A stretch of DNA of 64,000 bases. It comes from Rhodobiaceae bacterium. GTDB taxonomy: Bacteria; Pseudomonadota; Alphaproteobacteria; Rhizobiales; Tepidamorphaceae. Each line of letters starts with the position of its first letter. Position 1 is the first letter of the stretch. Positions 17,618-25,604 of the stretch are shown one piece after another. The notes under the pieces were generated by a model, which was not told the DNA's origin, ran no database searches, and saw only the letters and a list, made by a program, of their open reading frames with translations. The stretch covers positions 620,001-684,000 of the forward strand of contig JACKJP010000002.1 of assembly GCA_020637895.1 (NCBI GenBank). Direction: 5' to 3'. Position numbers and translations under genes: made by a program.

Positions 17618-18606
17618 ACTCGCAATGTTGCGATCGAGGAAGGCCAATCTGGTAAGCTCACGATCGTCTCAGGAACGGCGTTCCGGTTTGGGAGCATGCA
17701 CCCAGGCGGGGGCGCATCCATCTTACCGCCTTGCTTGTTTGTGAATTCGATGTTGTTCGGCCAACGGGCGCGGACGCGCTCGTAGAGAGTTCTGAACGCA
17801 GGCTCCCAGTCAGTCCCTCCCTGTGGCTGGAAGACGGAAAAACTAATTCTGCGCTGCTCTGGCAACCCGTTCACAACGATATTTGTGCCAGGCTCACGGC
17901 ACAGGCTGAATTGCAGCCACGGGAACCCATCGTCGGTGCGCACCTTGCCGTAGAATGACCAATCGCCCGAATCCCTAAGAGCCACCATTTCCCGTTCGAC
18001 GTCATGCCACTGATCGATATCAACCATAAGATCGAACCCGCCCACTGCGCTGAAGCTCGAGGTGCGTCCGTCACGGAACAAATTGTGGCAGCTTCTATCC
18101 CTGGTGGCCTCCGGGACGATGAAGAAGGCCGCAACAACGCCCATAGCCGCGACCGACAATAGTGCAGCCCGCCTTGAAGGCCGTGGAGACGGCAGTTCCC
18201 GCGTCTGGTTCGCGCTTGGGACGATGAACCAAAAAAGTAGTGCGGAACCGGCACCGAGCAGACCGAAAAAGGCGATACCCCTAAGGTTGTCGGCGTCGAA
18301 AAGTATTGAAAGAGCGGATGGATGCGACGCCGCCGCAAGCGCCGCCATTATCGCCATCGGCGCGGAGCCGACAACAAAGCCCACAAGACACGCAACGACC
18401 CATGTGTCCTTTCGAGCAGCCCGGATCATCAGATAGGGGGCTAGTCCGAGAATGAGAGCAGAGACCAAGACGAATGGGAAGGCCAGCGGAAATAGCCGTG
18501 CCTCTCTCTCCAACAGCGCATAGGCACAAGCTGCCGCGCCACTGGCAATCACAAAACCGGCGAGGATAATCAATACATCCAGCGATCGTGTATCGGTTTT
18601 GAACAT
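17446..18606 (-). CDS. Unrecognised membrane protein with antisense C-terminal tail
   Basis: An open frame of 386 codons. Residues 1-160 hold about four hydrophobic helices, and residues about 165-325 form a soluble domain with CREPGTNIVVNG and FQPQGGTDWEP blocks. I do not recognise the family. The last 57 codons lie antisense inside the ClC gene and read as low-complexity Arg/Ser sequence, so the real protein probably ended near 17650-17680. A one-base shift there meets a TGA in the TTCCTGAGAC context. A lost stop or small indel is likely. Codon use looks somewhat less GC-rich than neighbours, hinting at transfer. Confidence 0.5.
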   Translation of the reverse strand: MFKTDTRSLDVLIILAGFVIASGAAACAYALLEREARLFPLAFPFVLVSALILGLAPYLMIRAARKDTWVVACLVGFVVGSAPMAIMAALAAASHPSALSILFDADNLRGIAFFGLLGAGSALLFWFIVPSANQTRELPSPRPSRRAALLSVAAMGVVAAFFIVPEATRDRSCHNLFRDGRTSSFSAVGGFDLMVDIDQWHDVEREMVALRDSGDWSFYGKVRTDDGFPWLQFSLCREPGTNIVVNGLPEQRRISFSVFQPQGGTDWEPAFRTLYERVRARWPNNIEFTNKQGGKMDAPPPGCMLPNRNAVPETIVSLPDWPSSIATLRVHLSRLVSARRYTLRVFRRSWRESMPTTRLVARSTIGMRPLPVVMIISAISPLRLSG

Positions 18607-18729
18607 CGGCTCTCATCCTGTCGCGCGCAGAGCTTACCGCTCCTTCTGCTGCTCGTGGCGATTATCGTTCAGAAAAGCTACCGACCCAATCTCTTCGCCG
18701 GCTTTGCTTTTCCTGCCATGATGATTGAT

Positions 18730-18748
18730 AAATGACGTAACGTCATTT
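18730..18748. promoter_or_regulatory. 19-bp perfect palindrome upstream of the FMN/ThDP operon
   Basis: AAATGACGT-A-ACGTCATTT is a perfect 9-bp inverted repeat around one central base. It lies 65 bases before the ATG of the glutamate-synthase-like gene, where a promoter is expected. Such symmetry suggests a site for a dimeric regulator. No regulator gene is adjacent on this side; the nearest in the window is MarR at 15.4 kb, whose own palindrome is different. Confidence 0.55.
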
Positions 18749-18812
18749 GCAGCGCGGGCCAAAACAACGCAACGATTTCCGCAGTCGATCGTTTTCAGGG
18801 AGGAAAGTGACC

Positions 18813-20447
18813 ATGTTCGATATCCTGAAGCGTGCCGTCATTCCTGTCGCTGCAGCCGCACTTGCTATTGTCGCGCTGCTTGCCGGTTGGTTCGTGATCG
18901 CCACGCTTCTGCTTCTGGTCGTTGCGCTGGGCATCTACGATTACATGCAGCGCGACTGGACGATTACCCGCAACTTCCCGGTCGCGGGGCGTATCCGGTG
19001 GATCTTCTACAAGCTTCGCCCCTACCTCTATGCCTATATCGTCGAAGATGACCTGCACGGAACGCCCTATTCGTTCGAGGCACGAAACCTCGTCCAGTCT
19101 CGCGCGCGCGGTGAGAACGATACGCACCCGTTCGGCACCGAGCGCGATGTCGATGGTGAGGAATATCAGTGGATCGGACATTCCATCGCCCCCGAGCCCA
19201 ACCCCGATCTGAATCCCCGCGTCACCGTTGGCAACGATCAGTGCGGCAAGCCCTATTCCGCCTCGGTACTGAACATCAGCGCGATGAGCTTTGGCGCCCT
19301 GTCAGCGAATGCCGTTCGCGCTCTCAATCTCGGCGCGAAGACTGGCGGCTTCTATCACGACACCGGCGAAGGCGGACTGTCGGACCATCACCTCGCCCAT
19401 GGCGGCGACATCGTCTGGGAGCTTGGGTCCGGCTATTTCGGGGCGCGCGGCAAGGACGGCCGGTTCGACCCTGAGAGATTCCGCGACGGGGCCGCGCACG
19501 AACAGGTCAGGATGACCGAGATCAAGCTGTCCCAGGGTGCCAAGCCAGGCCATGGCGGCCTCTTGCCGGCAGCAAAGGTCACAGAGGAAATCGCGCGCAT
19601 AAGACAGGTCCCCGCGCATCAGGACTGCCTGTCGCCGCGCGGCCATTCGGCATTTTCCACGCCCATCGAACTGATGGAATTCGCCGCGAGGATGCGAGAC
19701 CTTTCCGGCGGAAAGCCGGTTGGCATGAAGCTGTGCGTTGGCCAGCCGCATGAACCTTTCGCGATAGTGAAGGCGATGCTTGAAACCGGTATCAGGCCGG
19801 ACTTCATCGTCGTCGATGGCGGCGAGGGCGGTACGGGGGCGGCGCCGCTTGAACTGTCAGACTGGGTCGGCATGCCGCTGTCGGAGGGCCTTGTGCTGAT
19901 GCGCAACGCGCTGGTCGGCGCGGGGCTGAAGGACCATGTCCGCCTTGCCGCAAGCGGCAAGGTCTATTCCGGCATGGGGCTGGCGAGAAACATCGCCCTG
20001 GGCGCCGACTGGTGCAACGCGGCGCGCGCGTTCATGCTTTCCATCGGCTGCATTCAGGCGCAGCGTTGTCACCTCGGCACCTGCCCGACAGGCGTGACGA
20101 CACAGAACCCGGGCCGGCAGCGAGGCCTCGTCCCGGAAGTCCAGGGCGAACGCGCGGCGCGGTTTCACGCCAAGACGCTGGAAGCGTTGGCCGACATCGT
20201 CGCGGCTGCGGGGTTCAGGCACCCGCATGAGCTCGAGCCCCATCACCTGATGCACCGGACGGGGCCCGAAAAGGCAATCCCGATGGATCGGATCCACACC
20301 TTCCTGCCGTCCGGCGTGCTGCTGGAAGCGCCGGAAGAGACGATCTACGCGGACTGGTGGCGGGCCGCGCGCGCCGACAGTTTCCGCCCGGCGTTCGACC
20401 TCGTTCCCGCCCGCGCCACCGCCAAGAACGAACCAGCAGAAATGTGA
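18813..20447 (+). CDS. FMN-binding glutamate synthase-family protein
   Basis: A 544-residue protein with one or two N-terminal hydrophobic helices (about 8-42) and then a glutamate-synthase central FMN domain. Visible blocks include ISAMSFGALS, HDTGEGGLS, GAKPGHGG and VVDGGEGGTGAAP. The cysteines in CIQAQRCHLGTC near residues 413-424 match the 3Fe-4S ligands of GltB. There is no glutaminase domain, so it cannot be a full glutamate synthase. AGGGAGGAAAG at 18797-18807 supports the ATG at 18813. It heads an operon with a ThDP enzyme and a DUF4396 protein. The physiological reaction is unknown. Confidence 0.85.
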   Translation: MFDILKRAVIPVAAAALAIVALLAGWFVIATLLLLVVALGIYDYMQRDWTITRNFPVAGRIRWIFYKLRPYLYAYIVEDDLHGTPYSFEARNLVQSRARGENDTHPFGTERDVDGEEYQWIGHSIAPEPNPDLNPRVTVGNDQCGKPYSASVLNISAMSFGALSANAVRALNLGAKTGGFYHDTGEGGLSDHHLAHGGDIVWELGSGYFGARGKDGRFDPERFRDGAAHEQVRMTEIKLSQGAKPGHGGLLPAAKVTEEIARIRQVPAHQDCLSPRGHSAFSTPIELMEFAARMRDLSGGKPVGMKLCVGQPHEPFAIVKAMLETGIRPDFIVVDGGEGGTGAAPLELSDWVGMPLSEGLVLMRNALVGAGLKDHVRLAASGKVYSGMGLARNIALGADWCNAARAFMLSIGCIQAQRCHLGTCPTGVTTQNPGRQRGLVPEVQGERAARFHAKTLEALADIVAAAGFRHPHELEPHHLMHRTGPEKAIPMDRIHTFLPSGVLLEAPEETIYADWWRAARADSFRPAFDLVPARATAKNEPAEM

Positions 20448-20455
20448 GGCCTGCC

Positions 20456-22171
20456 ATGTCCCGAAACGTTGCCGAAGTCGTCGTCGAAACGCTGGTCGAA
20501 GCTGGCGCGAAGCGATGCTGGGGCATCGTCGGCGATACGATCAACCACTTCACCGACGCGGTGCGCAGATCCGATCTGCGCTGGGTCCATGTCCGTCACG
20601 AGGAAGCCGGCGCGCTGGCCGCAGGCGGCGAAGCATTCATGACCGGCGAACTGGCGGTCTGCGCGGGCACCTGCGGGCCGGGCAGCCTGCATTTCGTCAA
20701 CGGCATCTTCGAAAGCCACCGCAACGGCGCACCTGTCGTGCTGATTGCATCCGACGTGGCGCGGGCCGAGGCCGGGCTGAATTTTCCGCAGGAAGTCGAC
20801 CAGAGAAAGATATACGAACAGACCAGCGTCTTCTGCGAATATATCAGTCATCCCGATCAGGCACGCCGTATCACGGCGATGGCCGCACAGGCGGCCCTTG
20901 CAAGGCGCGGAGTCGCCGTCGTCATCGTCAATGGCGACATGTTCACCGAGGCAACCGACGACGCGCTCGCGTGGCGGGTTCACAGGTCATCGCCGGTGCT
21001 GCGCCCCTCAGACGCGGAGATGGACGAACTGGCAGCAGCGCTGAACGACGCTGCCAAAATCACCATCTACGCGGGCATTGGCGCCCGCAGCGCCGGGCCG
21101 CAGGTGGCCACACTGGCTGAAGCGCTGGCGGCACCGGTCGTTCATACCAGCCGCGCCAAGGAGTTCATCGAACCGGACAACCCGTTCAATGTCGGCATGA
21201 CCGGTATTCTCGGAAATCGCGCCGGCGTGGACGCGATCGACGGCGCCGACATCGTGCTCTGCCTGGGAACGGACTTCGCCTGGACCCAATATTACCCGGA
21301 CGGCAAGCACGTCATCCAGATCGACCGCGATCCGACGCATCTGGGTCGGCGCGCTCCGGTTCGTCTCGGCCTTGTCGGCGATGTCGGTGATACGATCGAT
21401 GCGCTGCTGACCCGCCTGAAAAGACGCGATGACCGACGCCATCTGGAGAAAACCCTCAAGCAATGGCGGGAAGATCGCGAAGCCTATGCGAAATCCGGCG
21501 AGACCGCCGACCCGGCGTTGATCCATCCGCAGGCCGTAACGCAGATGCTGGACCGGCTTGCCGGCGATGACGCAATCTTCACCGCCGATGGCGGCTCGCC
21601 CATGGTCTGGCTATTGCGACACCTGACAGCAAGGGGGGAAAGACGCTTCCTGACCAGCCTGCTGCACGGAACGATGGCCAATGCCTACCCGCAGGCCATG
21701 GGGATTGCGGCAGCCTATCCTGGGCGTCAGGTCATCGCGATGTGCGGCGACGGCGGCATGACCATGCTGATGGGCGACCTGCTGACGCTCGTTCAGGAAA
21801 AGCTGCCGGTCAAACTGCTCATCTACAACAATGGTTCGCTTGGCTTCGTGGAAATGGAACAACGCGTCGAGGGATTGCTCGACGCATTCACCGGGCTGAA
21901 GAATCCGGACTTCTCGGCCCTCGCCAAAGCCTGCGATATCGCAGGCTGGCGGGTTGAGAACGCGGGCGATCTTGAGACCGCGATGCGCGCCTGGCTGGCC
22001 GCCGAGGGGCCGGCGCTGCTCGATGTCACCGTCAACCGGATGGAACTCGTCATGCCGCCGAAGGTGGAAATCTCGCAGGTCGCATCGACGGCGATGTTCG
22101 GCGTCAAGGCGGTTCTCGACGGCCGCGCAAGGGAAGTAGTCGCCCTGCTGCGGGACAATTTTCTGAAATAG
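20456..22171 (+). CDS. Thiamine diphosphate-dependent enzyme (PoxB/acetolactate synthase-like)
   Basis: A 571-residue protein of the three-domain ThDP decarboxylase/oxidase family. The N-terminal pyrimidine domain has RHEEAGALAAGGEA with the catalytic-type glutamate, a middle Rossmann-like domain follows, and the C-terminal PP domain carries GDGGMTMLMGD near residue 431 ending in YNN. Relatives are pyruvate oxidases, acetolactate synthases and oxalyl-CoA-type decarboxylases. The exact substrate is not evident. It starts 8 bases after the preceding stop and is followed after 4 bases by the next gene, so the three are one transcript. Confidence 0.85.
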   Translation: MSRNVAEVVVETLVEAGAKRCWGIVGDTINHFTDAVRRSDLRWVHVRHEEAGALAAGGEAFMTGELAVCAGTCGPGSLHFVNGIFESHRNGAPVVLIASDVARAEAGLNFPQEVDQRKIYEQTSVFCEYISHPDQARRITAMAAQAALARRGVAVVIVNGDMFTEATDDALAWRVHRSSPVLRPSDAEMDELAAALNDAAKITIYAGIGARSAGPQVATLAEALAAPVVHTSRAKEFIEPDNPFNVGMTGILGNRAGVDAIDGADIVLCLGTDFAWTQYYPDGKHVIQIDRDPTHLGRRAPVRLGLVGDVGDTIDALLTRLKRRDDRRHLEKTLKQWREDREAYAKSGETADPALIHPQAVTQMLDRLAGDDAIFTADGGSPMVWLLRHLTARGERRFLTSLLHGTMANAYPQAMGIAAAYPGRQVIAMCGDGGMTMLMGDLLTLVQEKLPVKLLIYNNGSLGFVEMEQRVEGLLDAFTGLKNPDFSALAKACDIAGWRVENAGDLETAMRAWLAAEGPALLDVTVNRMELVMPPKVEISQVASTAMFGVKAVLDGRAREVVALLRDNFLK

Positions 22172-22175
22172 TCAA

Positions 22176-22868
22176 ATGCCTGTCTGGTTAAATCTGATCT
22201 TCGTCTTCTCGCTCCTGATCGCCATTCTATGCGCGGTGTGGATTGCCCATGACTGCCGGCGCTATCCCCAGCGGATGGGGATCATGAACCTCGTCTGGCC
22301 GCTTTGCGCACTGTTCGGTTCGTTGCCTCTTGTCTGGTTCTACAGGCGACACGGCCGCGCCACAGGCGGCCACACATATGGCGATACGCCCATGCCAATC
22401 GCCGTTGCAAAGGGTGCCCTGCATTGCGGCTCAGGCTGCATGCTCGGCGACATGATTGCGGAGACGATGGTGGCGCTCGTGCCCGCTGTCCTCGTGCCGC
22501 TCGGCTGGCCCGGCCTTTTCGATGAAAAGATGTTCGCGGCCTGGGTCCTCGATTTCATCTTTGCCTTCGGGCTCGGCATCGTCTTTCAGTACTTCGCGAT
22601 CGCCCCGATGCGCGGGCTGGGGCCCGGTGACGGTATTGTCGCGGCTCTCAAGGCGGATGCGCTGTCATTGATTTCGTGGCAGGTCGGCATGTACGGCGCG
22701 ATGGCAATTGCCGTCTTCGGCATATTCCGTCCCTTGTTCAACGTTACTCCTGATGCCGCTTCGCCAGCCTTCTGGTTCGCCATGCAGTTCGCGATGATCG
22801 CAGGGCTCGCGACGGCCTATCCGATGAACTGGTGGCTGATCCGGGCCGGGATCAAGGAAAGGATGTGA
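22176..22868 (+). CDS. DUF4396 integral membrane protein
   Basis: A 230-residue protein with an N-terminal helix, a short cytoplasmic link containing FYRRHGR, and four further hydrophobic helices. The block HCGSGCMLGDMIAE holds His and two Cys next to a membrane helix, which is the hallmark of DUF4396 and could bind a metal. It is the last gene of the operon with the FMN and ThDP proteins. Its function is unknown; a metal or small-molecule transport role is only a guess. Confidence 0.75.
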   Translation: MPVWLNLIFVFSLLIAILCAVWIAHDCRRYPQRMGIMNLVWPLCALFGSLPLVWFYRRHGRATGGHTYGDTPMPIAVAKGALHCGSGCMLGDMIAETMVALVPAVLVPLGWPGLFDEKMFAAWVLDFIFAFGLGIVFQYFAIAPMRGLGPGDGIVAALKADALSLISWQVGMYGAMAIAVFGIFRPLFNVTPDAASPAFWFAMQFAMIAGLATAYPMNWWLIRAGIKERM

Positions 22869-22876
22869 AGCTTTAG

Positions 22877-23323
22877 CCGCCGGCGGGCCAAGATCCCTCG
22901 CCGTCATCCGGGCTTGCCGAATTGCACCAGGTGACAACGCGGCGGATCGTACTCCTCACCTTCGATCCCACGCATCGGCCATGGCTGACCGACTATCTGC
23001 CCGAACTGGCCGCGCTGGACGAAGACCAGATGCCCGCGATGGCGGATTATGAAAAATGGCTGGGACAGGTTCAGATCATGCCGGTTCCCGTGCCGCATGA
23101 TTGCACGGACGGGTTTCTTTACGCCTATTGGCGTCGGCCGGAAGCCTATCTGGATGTGCGCATCCGTTCAGGCAGTTCGTCCTTCTGGGCCATCGGCGAT
23201 TGTGACGCGGGGCTGGAAAGGCTGAGGCGGGACATTCAATCTGGCGCATGGGCGGAACGGTATGCGGGCCAGCTCGATCTCGACACCTATGACGCGGGAT
23301 ACCGGCTGGTCGTGGCCGGGTGA
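22877..23323 (+). pseudogene. C-terminal remnant of a SAM-dependent methyltransferase
   Basis: The frame is open from just after an in-frame TAG at 22874. Its product matches the C-terminal third of class I methyltransferases: LTFDP, WLTDYLPEL, VPVPHDCTDGF and AYWRRPEAYLD, ending DAGYRLVVAG. The SAM-binding half with the DxGxGxG motif is absent upstream. The longest start-initiated version begins at TTG 22922 and would encode 133 residues. Because the catalytic half is missing, I call it a remnant; whether a short peptide is still made is unknown. Confidence 0.7.
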
Positions 23324-23369
23324 TCGAGCCTACCCCGCACCCGCACGTCGTCACCGCCTGTTGCTGCGA

Positions 23370-23684
23370 CTACTTCGCTTTCCAGGTCCCGACACCATTG
23401 TGGCATTCAACATTTCCGGAAGCGAAAAAATTGCACCACCCGCCGGGGGTCTTGATCGAAAGCATGCTGCTCGTGTGCTTCGTTACAGGTCGGTCATCCA
23501 ACATGTTCTTCGACTCGCTGTAGCGTAGCCGGAAGGTCTTCCCCCCAAGGCTTCCGGTCGAAAAAATGGCCGTGACAGTCTGCCCGTCCTTTAGCAACGG
23601 CCCCGCCACGGCGAGCGGTGCTGACGAAAGGAATGCGATCATCGCCGCTGCTCCCGCGATCGCCAGCGTATGGTGTTTCTTCAT
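23370..23684 (-). CDS. Small secreted protein of unknown function
   Basis: A 104-residue protein with a clear signal peptide (Lys-rich start, Ala/Leu core, cleavage near AVAG at about residue 28). The mature part is about 76 residues, with two cysteines in GGWCNFFASGNVEC that could form a disulfide. GGAAGG sits 9 bases before the ATG. I do not recognise the family. It is isolated, between a methyltransferase remnant and tRNA-Arg. Confidence 0.65.
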   Translation of the reverse strand: MKKHHTLAIAGAAAMIAFLSSAPLAVAGPLLKDGQTVTAIFSTGSLGGKTFRLRYSESKNMLDDRPVTKHTSSMLSIKTPGGWCNFFASGNVECHNGVGTWKAK

Positions 23685-23925
23685 CGTCGATTTCCTTCCC
23701 GGTTCAGGCCATGAAATCGCGGCGGGATCTTCGCCTTTCGCGGTTGCCTGTCATAGGGCGCATGAAATACGCAAATCCCGTGTTGAACAAGCACCGCGGC
23801 CTATTCACGGTTGGCCGCGCGACCGCTTCATGCCAGCTCGGCGTACAGGCCCTTACAATGGGCAGGCGGCAGACCGCTCCGCCGAAATCGCAGCGGCGTA
23901 AATAGCCCAATGAAATTCGTGAAAA

Positions 23926-24002
23926 TGGCGCGCCCGAAAGGATTCGAACCTCTGACCCCCAGATTCGTAGTCTGGTGCTCTATCCAGCTGAGCTACGGGC
24001 GC
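23926..24002 (-). tRNA. tRNA-Arg (anticodon ACG)
   Basis: The minus strand folds as a standard cloverleaf. Acceptor GCGCCCG pairs with CGGGCGC, the anticodon stem is CCAGA/TCTGG with loop CTACGAA giving anticodon ACG, and the T-loop is GGTTCGAATCC. A discriminator G and genomic CCA follow at 23926-23928. It reads CGU and, after A34 deamination, CGC/CGA codons. No duplicated 3' end indicating an integrated element is seen nearby. Confidence 0.95.
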
Positions 24003-24078
24003 CTGATGCCTTTTACCATCGCCTAACGGCCCGGTCGGGCCAGCGAGGCCTTTCTCCTAAACACATGAGCGGAAGATT

Positions 24079-25578
24079 TCAAGCGCTACCGGTTGCCCTT
24101 TGCGATGCCTTGCGGCGCGGACGGGTCTTGCCGGATGGCGAGGCGCCGTTTCCATCGGGAATGGTGACGACGAATGTCGCGCCGGATTTCGTCTCGTCGA
24201 GATGAATGGCGCCGCCATGGGCGCGCACCAGTTCAGCCGCGATCGCAAGGCCAAGGCCGGTGCCGCCGGCACGGGTGGAGCCTCTGAATGCCTCAAAAAG
24301 CGCTTCGCGCGCCTTGGCCGGCACGCCCGGGCCCGTATCGCTGACGACGATTTCCACCATTTCTCCGTCGCGCGCGGCATGGATCGTCAGCACATGGCCT
24401 TCCAGACCGGGTTCGTGGGCGGCCATCGCCTGCATGGCATTGCGAACGAGATTGGAGAGCACGCGGAAAAGATGTTCCCGGTCTGCATGAATCTGGAGAT
24501 CGCCGGGCACGCGGTTGGCGAAGCGCAGGCCGCCCACCGCCTCAAGACCGACACCGCCGACCGCATCCTCGACAAGCGGCGCAAGAGCAAATGTCCCGCG
24601 TTCAGGCGTCTGCTCCTCGGCCCTGCCGTATTTCAGCGTGTCGGTGCAAAAGCCGATGGCGCGATCCAGCGTGGCGATGAGTTTGGGGGCAAAGCGCTGG
24701 ACATTGGGATCAGGAATGGCGCCGACACGATCGACCAGAAGCTGCGCCGACGAAAGCAGATTGCGAAGATCGTGGTTGATCTTGCTGACGGCGAGGCCCA
24801 TCGAGGCAAGGTGGTTCTTCTGCTGCAATGCCGCAGCGAGCTGTCGCTGCATGTCGGCAAGCTCCCTTTCCGCAACGCCAATCTCGTCGGCCCGGCCGCT
24901 TGGAGAGATGATGCGGTCGACCTGTTCGGGGCGCTGGCCGAACGCCACCATGTTTGCCGTCAGATGCCGCATCGGGCGCACCAGCAGCCAGTTGAGCGCC
25001 AGATAGACGAGGCCGGCGGTTATCAGCGAGATGACGATCGACAGCGAAAGAATGTTGACGGAGAACTGGAACATCGCGTCGCGAAGCGGCTTCTCGTCGA
25101 TGATGATCTCGACGAATTCACCGCCCATCGGCGCGTCGCCGACGACCCTGAGCGCCCGGCCGTCGCCGTGCACCAGCGTATCGAATGCATGCATGATCGC
25201 GTTTACGACGCTGCCGTCGCGCATATCCTCCACGTAGTCGACTTCGGGCGGCATGTCGGAAAAAGCCAGCATGCGGCGGCTTTCAGCCCGCTTCATGGCG
25301 ACCGCATGGGCACCGACATTGTCGAGAAGTTCGCGCTGGAGTTCCTGCGGCACCATGTCATCCGGGGCCGCATCAAGGACGAGGGCAGCAATCTGAGCGG
25401 CATTGAGCCGGTCGCGCAGCCAGTTCTGCCTGAAATTGGCGATGGACGGCACATAGATCAGCACTTCGCCGAGCATGACGAAGAGGATGGTCAGCATCAG
25501 GAGTTTTGCCGACAGGCCGGGGCCGCGCGGCTTTCTGAGAATGCCGATCCGGGGCTGCGGTTGAACCTTATCGTCCAT
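24079..25578 (-). CDS. Membrane sensor histidine kinase
   Basis: A 499-residue kinase. The first membrane helix is at about 24-46, a periplasmic sensor region spans about 47-170, and a second helix is near 170-195. A HAMP-like linker leads to the phosphoacceptor block INHDLRNLLS, with His near residue 269. The ATP-binding domain has the N box LVRNAMQAM, the G1 box DTGPGVP and the G2 box GGTGLGLA. No response regulator gene is adjacent, so it is an orphan and its partner and signal are unknown. It lies 26 bases downstream of the disulfide reductase gene on the same strand and may be co-transcribed. Confidence 0.9.
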   Translation of the reverse strand: MDDKVQPQPRIGILRKPRGPGLSAKLLMLTILFVMLGEVLIYVPSIANFRQNWLRDRLNAAQIAALVLDAAPDDMVPQELQRELLDNVGAHAVAMKRAESRRMLAFSDMPPEVDYVEDMRDGSVVNAIMHAFDTLVHGDGRALRVVGDAPMGGEFVEIIIDEKPLRDAMFQFSVNILSLSIVISLITAGLVYLALNWLLVRPMRHLTANMVAFGQRPEQVDRIISPSGRADEIGVAERELADMQRQLAAALQQKNHLASMGLAVSKINHDLRNLLSSAQLLVDRVGAIPDPNVQRFAPKLIATLDRAIGFCTDTLKYGRAEEQTPERGTFALAPLVEDAVGGVGLEAVGGLRFANRVPGDLQIHADREHLFRVLSNLVRNAMQAMAAHEPGLEGHVLTIHAARDGEMVEIVVSDTGPGVPAKAREALFEAFRGSTRAGGTGLGLAIAAELVRAHGGAIHLDETKSGATFVVTIPDGNGASPSGKTRPRRKASQRATGSA

Positions 25579-25604
25579 ATGCCCTCAAACCTTTCGAGGG
25601 GAAC

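Noticed and set aside
23685..24078. Integration site at tRNA-Arg
   Set aside because: No second copy of the tRNA 3' end, integrase or mobile gene was seen nearby.
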